A stretch of DNA of 64,000 nucleotides from an uncultured Bacteroides sp. GTDB taxonomy: Bacteria; Bacteroidota; Bacteroidia; Bacteroidales; Bacteroidaceae. A model generated the notes under the pieces. That model was not told where the DNA came from, ran no database searches, and was given only the letters and a program-made list of their open reading frames with translations. Positions within the stretch are counted from its first letter, which is position 1. Every line of letters begins with the position of its first letter. The stretch spans positions 3,414,365-3,478,364 of the forward strand of contig NZ_OY762899.1 in NCBI RefSeq assembly GCF_963666545.1, read 5' to 3'. The position numbers were made by a program, and so were the translations under genes. Below, piece by piece: positions 41,992-51,600 of this stretch.

Positions 41992-43611
41992 ATGAAAACG
42001 AATATATTAAAAGGCCTTTGTACCTTGATCCTTTTTGCAACTGTTTCTTCTTGTACCGACTTGAAGAATGATAGTTATGGCAATGTCGTATCTTCACAAT
42101 ATTCTCCTGCAACTGAAGCTGATATTAGTTATTTGGTGAATGCGGCTTATGTATCCTGGCGTGAAACAATGTTACTTTGGAATGGAGTTGTAAGAGGCCA
42201 AGAGCTTTGTGCAGATCAAGATGTGATTCCGGCACGTGGAAATGGTTGGGTCGATGGTGGCATTTATAAAAGATGGCATCAGCATGCTTGGACAACAGAT
42301 GATGATTCTGCTTTGCAGCCTTGGGCACGTACTTATACAGGTATTAATACCTGTAACCGCTTGCTCTCTCAGATTGAGGATGGTGCTATCACTGTAACAG
42401 GAGAAGCCAAAGATAAGCTTGTTGCTGAGCTGAAAGTCTTGCGCGCTTCATATTATTATATTTTGGTGGATCTGTATGGAAATATTCCTGTTGTTACCGA
42501 TTTTAAAGATATCTCAACTCCGAAACAATCTTCTCGTCAAGAGGTCTTCGACTTTATTGTTAGAGAAATAACAGATAATGTTGATGATCTTTCTGAAACT
42601 GCAAGAGGTTATTATTATGGTCGTTTCAATAAATGGGCAGCTTATACTTTGCTTGCTAAAATGTACTTAAATGCTCAAGTTTGGACTGGAGTACCTCATT
42701 GGCAGGATTGCATTGATGCTTGTGATAAGGTCATTACTTTTGCGAATAAATCTGGTGAATATGCTTTAGAAACTAATCAAAAGAATGTGTTTATTACTAA
42801 GAATGAAAATTCTAAAGAAATAATATTTGCTCTTCCTTTTGATGAAATTTATGTGACGGATTGGAATGCTTTTGATTTCCATTTATATACTTTGGCATCC
42901 GAAAGCCAAGCGACCTATAACTTCACTAATACACCTTGGGGAGGAGTTTGTGCTATTCCTCAATTTATAGAAAGCTTTGATCCTGATGATGCTAGGTTAA
43001 AGGAAAATTTTATTTATGGGCAACAGTATAAATCATCAGGTGGTATATTACCCCGTAGTGACAATGGAAAGCCTTTTATTTATGTGAAAAATGTTCCAAG
43101 TATTGATCAGTCAGATGTTGCTGATGGCTATAGATGGGGTAAATTTGAATATGCGATGGGAATAACAAACCGTTTGAGTAATGATTGGCCATTATTTCGT
43201 TATGCTGATATATTGCTAATGAAAGCCGAGGCATTACTTAGAGATGGTAAATCCGGTGCTGGTACTTTAGTTACTCAAGTGCGTGAAAGGGCATTTAAGA
43301 ATAATCCACAAAAGGCTGTTGTTACGGACGATGATTTGAAGCAAGGTAGTGTATATGACTATGGTCGTCGTGACACATATAAAACAAGCCATGAAGGTGG
43401 TGCGGATATACAATTCGGTCGTTTTTTAGATGAACTTGGTTGGGAATTCACGCAAGAAGGGCGTCGTCGCCAAGATATGATTCGCTTCGATGCTTTTACC
43501 AAGAAATCATGGTTCTCGCATGATGCAAGTTCTAAGACTAGGGATTTATATCCTATTCCTAATACAGTAATACTAACAAATTCAAATCTTAAACAGAATC
43601 CCGGCTATTAG
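41992..43611 (+). CDS. SusD/RagB-like glycan-binding lipoprotein (locus A)
   Basis: A 539-residue lipoprotein: MKTNILKGLCTLILFATVSSC with lipidated Cys21, exposed at the cell surface. The SusD fold is indicated by the N-terminal helix (DISYLVNAAYVSWRE), the tetratricopeptide-like part (KLVAELKVLRASYYYILVDLYGNIPVV; RFNKWAAYTLLAKMYLNAQVW), and the conserved end (WPLFRYADILLMKAEALLRDG, LDELGWEFTQEGRRRQDMIRFDAF, YPIPNTVILTNSNLKQNPGY). It forms the lid of the SusC complex and captures the oligosaccharide. It begins 15 bp after susC. A hairpin follows, so the next genes are probably a separate transcript. Confidence 0.95.
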   Translation: MKTNILKGLCTLILFATVSSCTDLKNDSYGNVVSSQYSPATEADISYLVNAAYVSWRETMLLWNGVVRGQELCADQDVIPARGNGWVDGGIYKRWHQHAWTTDDDSALQPWARTYTGINTCNRLLSQIEDGAITVTGEAKDKLVAELKVLRASYYYILVDLYGNIPVVTDFKDISTPKQSSRQEVFDFIVREITDNVDDLSETARGYYYGRFNKWAAYTLLAKMYLNAQVWTGVPHWQDCIDACDKVITFANKSGEYALETNQKNVFITKNENSKEIIFALPFDEIYVTDWNAFDFHLYTLASESQATYNFTNTPWGGVCAIPQFIESFDPDDARLKENFIYGQQYKSSGGILPRSDNGKPFIYVKNVPSIDQSDVADGYRWGKFEYAMGITNRLSNDWPLFRYADILLMKAEALLRDGKSGAGTLVTQVRERAFKNNPQKAVVTDDDLKQGSVYDYGRRDTYKTSHEGGADIQFGRFLDELGWEFTQEGRRRQDMIRFDAFTKKSWFSHDASSKTRDLYPIPNTVILTNSNLKQNPGY

Positions 43612-43650
43612 TTTCTATTGTCTTAAGGTATAAAAGATTGGGCTTATTTC

Positions 43651-43686
43651 GGTTGTCGGTAACAAAGGTTATCGACAACCATTTTC
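43651..43686 (+). terminator. Terminator-like hairpin after susD of locus A
   Basis: GGTTGTCGGTAAC pairs with GTTATCGACAACC (one G-U pair) around AAAG, followed by ATTTTC. A strong stem with a weak U-run: complete or partial termination. Confidence 0.65.
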
Positions 43687-43776
43687 ATATAAATGGCTTG
43701 TTGACTTATAAAATAGTTTTTGTAAAATGGTTCTATAATTGAATGATGATTAGAGTTTATCTGTACTGATAAGTCT

Positions 43777-43784
43777 TATCTTTG
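43777..43784 (+). promoter_or_regulatory. -7 box (TATCTTTG) for the GH31-GH127 unit
   Basis: Exact TAnnTTTG match 34 bp before the GH31 start codon, downstream of the susD hairpin, suggesting separate transcription of the glycosidases. Confidence 0.6.
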
Positions 43785-43818
43785 CAACACTTGATTAATA
43801 ATTTTAAATACAATACTT

Positions 43819-46131
43819 ATGAGGAAAATATTCTTTTCGTTTTTGTTCTTATCAATCGGCTTTTTACCGATAGGTGCTCAAACCTTTGAACGGACAGATC
43901 TGGGTATAAAGGCAAAAATGCAATCGATGAATCTGGAAGTACAATTCTTTTCTCCGGGGATAGTGAGGATCTATCGGACTCCGGAAGGCGTTGTTGCTAA
44001 TAAAAGGAGTTTGTCAGTGACTAAACAACCTGAAGCGGTTGAACTGCAGATAAATAAGAAAGGCGATGTTGTTACTCTAAGCTCATCAGTGCTTACGGCT
44101 TATGTGAATCTCGTTACCGGAAAGATTTCTTTTTGTGATGCACAGGAAGTTCCTCTTTTTACAGAGAAAGATTATGGTGCACAATTTACTTCAATCTTTG
44201 ATGCCGGTACTGCTACATATTCTGTCCGTCAAGCATTCATGCTCGATAAAGATGAGGCTATTTATGGATTGGGGCAGCATCAGGCAGGAAAGATGAATCA
44301 ACGCAATCAAAAAATATATCTTCGCCAGTCAAATATGAATGTCTGCATACCATTGATTGTTTCAGTAAAAGGCTACGGTGTATTTTGGGACAATTATTCG
44401 CCTACAACTTTTACTGATAACCCCCAGGAGATGGCTTTTGATTCAGAAGTCGGGACGAATTCCGATTATTATTTTCTTTATGGCGGAGGTATGGAGGGAG
44501 TCGTAGGTCAATTACGTGACCTCACAGGAAAGGCTCCTATGCTTCCTTTATGGGCTTATGGTTTCTTTCAGTCGCGCGAACGATACAAGAATCAGAAAGA
44601 ACCGGTGGAGGTTATTGCTAAATATCGTGAGTTGGGCATACCTATTGATTGTGTTATTCAGGATTGGCGCTATTGGGGACAAAACAGTTGTTGGAATGCA
44701 ATGTCTTTTGATTCTATTACTTATCCCGATCCTCAGGGAATGGTCGATAAAGTGCATGCTATGCATGCTAAAATAATGATTGTTTCATGGCCGGGATTTG
44801 GTCCGAATACTGCTCAGTACAAGGAACTTAAATCAAAGAATATGCTGATTAACTTTGATACTTGGCCACCGGAATCGGGAACCAAACCTTATGATCCTTA
44901 TAATCCGGTCGCTCGGGATATTTATTGGAAGTACCTTAATAAGGGAGTTTTTGCAAAAGGTTTTGATGGCTGGTGGCTGGATTCTACCGAACCGGATCAT
45001 ATCAACATGAAAGAGAGTGACTTTGACCAACCCACTTACATGGGTACTTTCCGTAGTGTGCGTAATGCTTTCCCTTTAATGACAGTTGGTGGAGTTTATA
45101 CTCATCAGCGAGCTACAACTTCTGATAAACGTGTTTGTATTCTCACTCGTTCAGCCTTTGCGGGTCAGCAACGCTATGCCGCTAATACATGGAGCGGTGA
45201 TATAGAGTCTTCTTGGGAGGCACTTAAACGACAAATACCTGCAGGATTAAACTTTTCGCTTTGTGGTATTCCTTATTGGAATACGGATATAGGAGGTTTC
45301 TTTGCCGGGAGATGGAATAAAGGTGGTGGTGCAAAGAACCCTGAATTTCAGGAACTGTATGTACGTTGGATGCAGTTTGGCACATTTTCACCTATGATGC
45401 GTTCGCATGGAACAGATATTCCTCGTGAGATCTATCAATTTGGACAGAAAGGCGATTGGGCGTTTGATGCTCAGGAGAAGTTTCTCAATTTACGTTATAA
45501 CTTACTACCTTATATTTATGCTACAGCTTGGAATGTGACTCATAACTCCGGTTCTTTTATGCGCGCGTTGGTGCTTGACTTCACCGAAGATAAGAAAGTG
45601 TATGACATAGCTGATGAATACATGTTTGGCCGTTCTTTTTTAGTTGCTCCCGTTACAGAACAAGGGGCTAAAAGTCGCTCAATTTATTTGCCTGCAAATA
45701 CGGTTTGGTACGACTTCTGGACCAATCAAAAATATGATGGCGGACAGACCGTAAAGCGTGATGCTCCCATAGATATCCTGCCACTATACGTAAAAGCCGG
45801 AGCGATATTACCTTGGGGACCTAAAGTGCAATATGCCACAGAAAAGAAATGGGATGCATTGGAAATACGTGTTTATGGAGGTGCTGACGGCTCATTCACT
45901 CTTTACGAAGATGAAAAAGATAATTATAATTACGAGAATGGTGCCTATTCGGAGATTTCCATGAAATGGAATGATCGGAGTCAGACGTTGACAATTGATG
46001 ATCGTAAAGGAAGTTTCGAAGGCATATTGAAGAAGCGGACTTTTAAGATTGTGCGGATGAATTCTGTTCAATCAGCTAAGAATAGTAAGGTCGTATCATA
46101 TAGCGGGAAAAGAATAAATGTAAAGTTATAA
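43819..46131 (+). CDS. GH31 family glycoside hydrolase (alpha-xylosidase or alpha-glucosidase)
   Basis: A 770-residue secreted enzyme, signal peptide MRKIFFSFLFLSIGFLPIGAQ. An N-terminal beta-sandwich is followed by a TIM barrel: PLWAYGFFQSRERYKNQ, IQDWRYWGQNSCWNAMSFD, GWWLDSTEPDH with nucleophile Asp388, and TWSGDIESSWEAL with acid/base Asp461. The C-terminal beta domains (FGRSFLVAPVTEQGAKSRSIYLPAN, VKAGAILPWGPKVQYA, GADGSFTLYEDEKDNYNYENG) include the DUF5110-like part. It cleaves alpha-linked xylose, glucose or galactose from non-reducing ends by a retaining mechanism. IQDWRYWG is common in bacterial alpha-xylosidases, but specificity is not certain. It lies directly before the GH127 gene. 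Confidence 0.93.
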   Translation: MRKIFFSFLFLSIGFLPIGAQTFERTDLGIKAKMQSMNLEVQFFSPGIVRIYRTPEGVVANKRSLSVTKQPEAVELQINKKGDVVTLSSSVLTAYVNLVTGKISFCDAQEVPLFTEKDYGAQFTSIFDAGTATYSVRQAFMLDKDEAIYGLGQHQAGKMNQRNQKIYLRQSNMNVCIPLIVSVKGYGVFWDNYSPTTFTDNPQEMAFDSEVGTNSDYYFLYGGGMEGVVGQLRDLTGKAPMLPLWAYGFFQSRERYKNQKEPVEVIAKYRELGIPIDCVIQDWRYWGQNSCWNAMSFDSITYPDPQGMVDKVHAMHAKIMIVSWPGFGPNTAQYKELKSKNMLINFDTWPPESGTKPYDPYNPVARDIYWKYLNKGVFAKGFDGWWLDSTEPDHINMKESDFDQPTYMGTFRSVRNAFPLMTVGGVYTHQRATTSDKRVCILTRSAFAGQQRYAANTWSGDIESSWEALKRQIPAGLNFSLCGIPYWNTDIGGFFAGRWNKGGGAKNPEFQELYVRWMQFGTFSPMMRSHGTDIPREIYQFGQKGDWAFDAQEKFLNLRYNLLPYIYATAWNVTHNSGSFMRALVLDFTEDKKVYDIADEYMFGRSFLVAPVTEQGAKSRSIYLPANTVWYDFWTNQKYDGGQTVKRDAPIDILPLYVKAGAILPWGPKVQYATEKKWDALEIRVYGGADGSFTLYEDEKDNYNYENGAYSEISMKWNDRSQTLTIDDRKGSFEGILKKRTFKIVRMNSVQSAKNSKVVSYSGKRINVKL

Positions 46132-46186
46132 TAGATTAATAAAGATGATTCGAGGTTTATTTTGCAGAATATTTAAGATAAAAGAA

Positions 46187-48592
46187 ATGATGAATACAAA
46201 TAGTACTAAAGCACTACTTATTTTGTTTTTGATTTTAGGGCAATGTCTTCCGATTAAGGGGCAAGCGAAAGAGATTCCTCGTCAGGTAGAGGTATTTCCA
46301 CTGTCAGAAGTCCGCCTTCTGGATGGTCCCTTTAAACATGCTGAAGATTTGGATATTCAATATCTGCTAGAGCTGAATGCTGATCGCTTATTAGCACCCT
46401 ACTTAAAAGAAGCAGGACTCACTCCGAAGGCAGATAATTATACTAATTGGGAAAATACGGGTTTAGATGGACACATTGGGGGGCATTATCTTTCTGCTCT
46501 TGCACAGATGTATGCATCTACGGGTGATGCTCGTATAAAAGAACGACTTGATTATATGCTACGCGAATTACAGCGTTGTCAGGATGCATCCGGGGATGGA
46601 TATCTTTGTGGAGTTCCCGGAGGCAAAGCCATGTGGCGGGAAATTGCAAAAGGGGATATACGAGCTTCTTCTTTTGGGCTGAATGATAAATGGGTACCTT
46701 TATATAACATTCATAAGATTTATGCCGGTTTATACAATACTTACCTCTATACAGGAAGCGTTCAGGCTCGTGCTATGTTGATCAAACTGGCGGACTGGAT
46801 GTACAATGTTGTTTCAAGCGTAAGTGATGAACAGATGCAAGATATGCTTCGCAGTGAACATGGCGGGTTGAATGAAGTGTTTGCGGACGTTGCAGCCATG
46901 ACAGGTAATACTAAATATCTGAAACTAGCACATCGTTTTTCTCATAATTTCATTTTGCAACCCTTGTTGCAACAAAAAGATCAATTGACGGGATTGCATG
47001 CCAATACTCAAATTCCCAAAATTATTGGTTTTGAACGTATTGCTGAAGTCGAAGGCAATGAAGATTGGCATAGGGCTGCCTCTTTCTTTTGGGAAACGGT
47101 GGTTAAGAATCGTTCGATAAGTATTGGTGGAAATAGTGTTAGGGAACATTTCCATCCGGCAGATGATTTTTCTTCAATGATACATGATGTTCAAGGTCCT
47201 GAAACGTGCAATACTTATAACATGCTGCGTCTTACTCAATTGTTGTATCAGGTCAATGCGGATTCGAAATACATGGATTACTACGAAAGGGCGCTTTACA
47301 ATCATATCCTTTCCACGCAGAACCCGAAGACTGGCGGCTTAGTTTATTTTACTCCAATGCGTTCGGGGCATTATCGGGTTTACTCTCAACCTCAAACTAG
47401 TTTTTGGTGTTGTGTGGGCTCCGGTTTGGAGAATCAGGCAAAATACGGAGAGATGATTTATGCACATAGTGGTAAAAATGTATATGTGAACCTTTTCATA
47501 CCATCGCAATTAAATTGGAGCGAACAAAAATTAGAGATTATCCAGAAGACTAGCTTTCCTGATGAATCCTCTACGGAATTATGGATAAATCCGGTGAAGG
47601 AGAGTTCTTTTACGCTCTATTTACGTGCTCCGCAATGGGTCAAAGGTGCGTGTACGTTGTCCGTAAACGGTAAAAGTCAGAAGGTTGCAGCAAACAAGGA
47701 AGGATATATACCAGTTGTTCGTAGATGGAAAAAGGGAGATTGTGTTCGCTTGGACTTACCCATGTCTATCTCTGTAGAGGCTTTGCCCGACCGCTCACCT
47801 TATTATTCTATTCTGTACGGGCCGATAGTACTTGCTGCAAAAACAGGAACGAGCGATATGTCGGGATTGTTTGCCGATGATAGTAGAGGCGGGCATATTG
47901 CTTCTGGTCCTCAACTTCCATTGGCAAAAATGCCTGTTTTTGTGGGTACTCCGGAAAATCTTGCTTCGAATGTTAAAGCTATTGATGGAAAGCCATTGAC
48001 TTTTACTTTAAGTGGTTTATATCCTAATAATTTCAATGGGATGGAACTGATTCCGTTTTATCGATTGCACGAATCCCGTTACATGGCTTACTGGTTCTTA
48101 ACGTCTAAAGAAGATTTGTTGAAGCAACAGGCTCTGCTTGCTGAGCAAGAGCACAAACAGATGGCGCTCGATTCAATTACGATCGATCGAGTCATTTGCG
48201 GAGAACAACAACCTGAATCTGACCACTTTATTCAATCAGGGCAGTCGCAAATTGGATTTTCCGAGGATCTTCATTGGCGTGATGCCAAGGGATGGTTTAG
48301 TTATCAGATGAAACAGAAAGCAGCAACTCCTGCATGTTTGTATATAGCATATAGTGATGAAGAGAAATCACGTGGTTGTAGTCTTTGGATAAATGGGCAA
48401 CAACTATCTGAACTAAAGACGGCAGGTAGTAAGAAAGGAGTTCAAACAGTTTTATTTCCTATTCCGGAGAGTGAAAGAGGTGCTTCACAGTTAACAATAA
48501 AGTTTGAAAATTCTTCTTCTGCCGTTGCAACGCCTAGAATACATGAAGTTCGAATTCTTCTCAAAACACATGCGGATTGTGAGAATAAGTAA
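46187..48592 (+). CDS. GH127/GH146-type beta-L-arabinofuranosidase (DUF1680)
   Basis: The product has 801 residues from ATG 46187; the open frame continues 14 codons upstream, but the signal peptide (MMNTNSTKALLILFLILGQCLPIKGQA) starts here. The (alpha/alpha)6 barrel begins EVRLLDGPFKHAEDLDIQYLLELNADRLLAPYLKEAGL with GGHYLSALAQMYASTGD. The zinc-thiolate catalytic centre is intact: Glu339 and Cys341 (GPETCNTYNM), Cys408 and Cys409 (FWCCVGSG), matching the residues of Bifidobacterium HypBA1, where the first Cys of the pair is the nucleophile. A C-terminal beta-domain follows. It removes terminal L-arabinofuranose. It starts 55 bp after GH31. Confidence 0.92.
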   Translation: MMNTNSTKALLILFLILGQCLPIKGQAKEIPRQVEVFPLSEVRLLDGPFKHAEDLDIQYLLELNADRLLAPYLKEAGLTPKADNYTNWENTGLDGHIGGHYLSALAQMYASTGDARIKERLDYMLRELQRCQDASGDGYLCGVPGGKAMWREIAKGDIRASSFGLNDKWVPLYNIHKIYAGLYNTYLYTGSVQARAMLIKLADWMYNVVSSVSDEQMQDMLRSEHGGLNEVFADVAAMTGNTKYLKLAHRFSHNFILQPLLQQKDQLTGLHANTQIPKIIGFERIAEVEGNEDWHRAASFFWETVVKNRSISIGGNSVREHFHPADDFSSMIHDVQGPETCNTYNMLRLTQLLYQVNADSKYMDYYERALYNHILSTQNPKTGGLVYFTPMRSGHYRVYSQPQTSFWCCVGSGLENQAKYGEMIYAHSGKNVYVNLFIPSQLNWSEQKLEIIQKTSFPDESSTELWINPVKESSFTLYLRAPQWVKGACTLSVNGKSQKVAANKEGYIPVVRRWKKGDCVRLDLPMSISVEALPDRSPYYSILYGPIVLAAKTGTSDMSGLFADDSRGGHIASGPQLPLAKMPVFVGTPENLASNVKAIDGKPLTFTLSGLYPNNFNGMELIPFYRLHESRYMAYWFLTSKEDLLKQQALLAEQEHKQMALDSITIDRVICGEQQPESDHFIQSGQSQIGFSEDLHWRDAKGWFSYQMKQKAATPACLYIAYSDEEKSRGCSLWINGQQLSELKTAGSKKGVQTVLFPIPESERGASQLTIKFENSSSAVATPRIHEVRILLKTHADCENK

Positions 48593-48645
48593 CTTCTCCT
48601 ACTAAATAGAATCATAATTCGACTTTTCTTTGGACAGAATATGTG

Positions 48646-48653
48646 TATATTTG
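48646..48653 (+). promoter_or_regulatory. -7 box (TATATTTG) for the hybrid two-component regulator
   Basis: Exact TAnnTTTG match. It overlaps the longer open frame and so supports ATG 48677 as the start. Confidence 0.65.
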
Positions 48654-48676
48654 CAAGGTTCGTAAAATCCGATAAC

Positions 48677-51600
48677 ATGCAAAAACGCAATTCTGTCCTA
48701 ACTATTATATGGCTAGTTCTCTTATTGATGCTAGCCCTTCCTGTCTGTTCTACTAATGCAGACATCATTACTCATCTTAAATTCAAACAACTCTCTACAA
48801 TTGATGGTCTGCCTACTGATGAAGTTCAGAAGGTATATCAAGACAGAGATGGCTTTGTGTGGATTGCTACCCGTTATGGCCTTTGCCTGTATGATGGTTA
48901 TCAAACGAGCCTTTATAAATCGAATCTTTATACCCCTGATTTGCTTTCAAATAATAATATCTACTGTCTGACAGATGATAATAACCACAATATCTGGATT
49001 GGTACGCAAGAAGGCCTCAACGTATTGAATAAAGAGACAGGAGTGATAAAGAAAGATCATTATTCGCAGATAGGGAATAATTCAGTTTCTTGCTTACTGA
49101 CAACCGGAGATAACACTGTCTGGGTAGGTACAGATGCCGGCTTATTTAAATATGATGCAACAGCAGATTCTATGTTGCTTTGCTCTGCAAAGATAACAGG
49201 TAACGTGTTATTTAATGTACCGATCAAGTCTTTGTTCGAAGATTCTGAAGGTGATGTTTGGATAGGAACATGGTCTAGCGGTCTTTATCGCTACTCTCCT
49301 CGTAGCAAACGATTCTATGCCTATCCAAAAATGAATAAGAGGAGTTCAGCACATGTGGTATACGAAGATAGTCATAAAAATATTTGGGTAGGAGCGTGGG
49401 ACGAAGGTCTTTTCTTATTGAAGAACCCGAAGGACATGAAGCGTGTGTCGTGGATAAACTTCCGACATCAACCATCAAATGCCACATCTCTGTCCGATAA
49501 CATTGTTTATGATATCTCCGAAGATCTGAATACTCATTCTTTGTGGATAGGAACGCGTAGTGGCTTGAGCATAATGAGGCAAAGCAAGGAAGGCGAATTT
49601 ATTAACTACAAATCTCAAAAATCACCTTTCCAGATACCTTGTAACGAAATCAACTCATTGCTGAGAGACCGGTTTGGCAACATGTGGCTAGGTGCTATCG
49701 GGGGTGGTGTATTTATGGTAGATACGCGTAAACCGAAATTTAATTTGTATAGCTTCGATGCCACGGAAGATGATATTCCCACAAGTGCAGTCAGAGCACT
49801 TTTTGTAGATCACGAACAATCTGTTTGGTTAGGAGTGGGTACTTATGGCATGGCTAGGCACGATAGAAAAACAGGGCAATTTCTCTATTACTCTCGCATC
49901 CCCGAGTTTGCCGGAATAAACTCTATGCCAACGGTTTTTGCCATTATTCAGAGAAAAAAGACGGGTGATGTTTGGCTTGGTACGTATGATGGTGGAGTTT
50001 ATGTTTATCGTAAAGGGGAAAAAGTAAAACACTATACCTCTGAGAATACCAATTTCATAAAATACATTTGCATAACTTCTCTTTACGAAGATAAGAAAGG
50101 AAATTGTTGGGTGGGTACGCGCAATGGAGTCGGAGTGATGCGTGCCGACGGAAGTGGCTATCTGTTTAAGAAGATAATGGTCAACGGAGAGAATCTGGAA
50201 TACTCCTATATAAGGGATATTGTTGAAGATCATGAAGGGAATATTTGGCTGGCAACAGCCAATCAAGGTGCTATTTGCATTCAGGGAGATCTTCGCCATC
50301 CTGAATCACTGACTTATAAAAGTTATAATTTAGAGAACCATAAACTGGCAGCCAAAACAGCACTCTGTTTGCATTCCGATGCAAGAGGAAGACTTTGGAT
50401 GGGTACGGAAGGAAGCGGTCTGTTTTATTATAACAAAGAGGCAGATGTGTTTGAAGAAAGAAATATTCTGTATAATCTTCCGGGAGATATGGTAGGCAGC
50501 ATTGAAGAAGATACTCATGGCGGCCTATGGCTTGGCACCAATAATGGCCTTGTGAAGTTGGTTGTGTCCGATAATGGGAGTAAAGCCACTGTACGGGTTT
50601 ACACATCCGCAGATGGACTGCAAGATAATTTCTTTATACCGAAATCATCGTTCAATAAAGATGGAGAATTGTTCTTTGGAGGATACAAAGGTTATAATAG
50701 CTTTTTCCCTGATAATATGAACGATAGTGTAAGTGACGTGCCATTCTTCATTACGGATATCAAGATTTTCAATCGTTCGCTGAAGTCGCTCGACGAAGAT
50801 TTGAGAATGCGTATTTCTAAAAAAATGCCTTCTTTTACCGACAGGATAGAGTTGCCTTATCAATACAATAATTTTAATATTGAGTTTGCCTCACTTACTT
50901 ATAAGAATCCCGAGCTCAACAAATATGCTTATAAGCTCGAAGGCTTTGATAAAGAGTGGCAATACACAGATGCTACCCGTCACTTTGCTTACTACAACAA
51001 TCTGAAGAGTGGCACATACACCTTTCTGCTACGTGCCACGAATGAGAACGGTGTTTGGAGTGAACAAACCCGAAAAATAACGGTAGTTGTCCTTCCCCCC
51101 TTTTGGGCTACATGGTGGGCCTATACTTTTTATTTTCTTCTTTTGATTTCCATTGTTTACTATCTCTACAGAGTAGCCAAGAACCGAATGATTCTAAAAA
51201 ATCAATTGCATCTTAAAGAGTTGGAACAATCAAAAGCTGAAGAGCTGAATCATGCTAAACTACAGTTCTTTACCAATATCACGCATGAACTGCTTACCCC
51301 TCTGACCATTATTTCGGCTACGGTTGATGAGTTGAAGATGCAAGCTCCGCAGCACGATGATCTATATGCTGTGATGGGCAATAATATTCGTCGCCTGATC
51401 CGGTTATTGCAGCAGATTCTGGAATTTCGCAAAGCCGAAGCCGGTAACTTAAAGCTGAAAGTCTCGCCCGGAGACGTGGCTGCTTTCGTTAAGAGAGAAG
51501 CCGAAAGTTTCCTACCTTTGGTCAAGAAGCAGAAACTTCATTTCTCCGTGTTGTGTGATCCGGAATCTATTGTAGGCTATTTTGATCCGGACAAACTCGA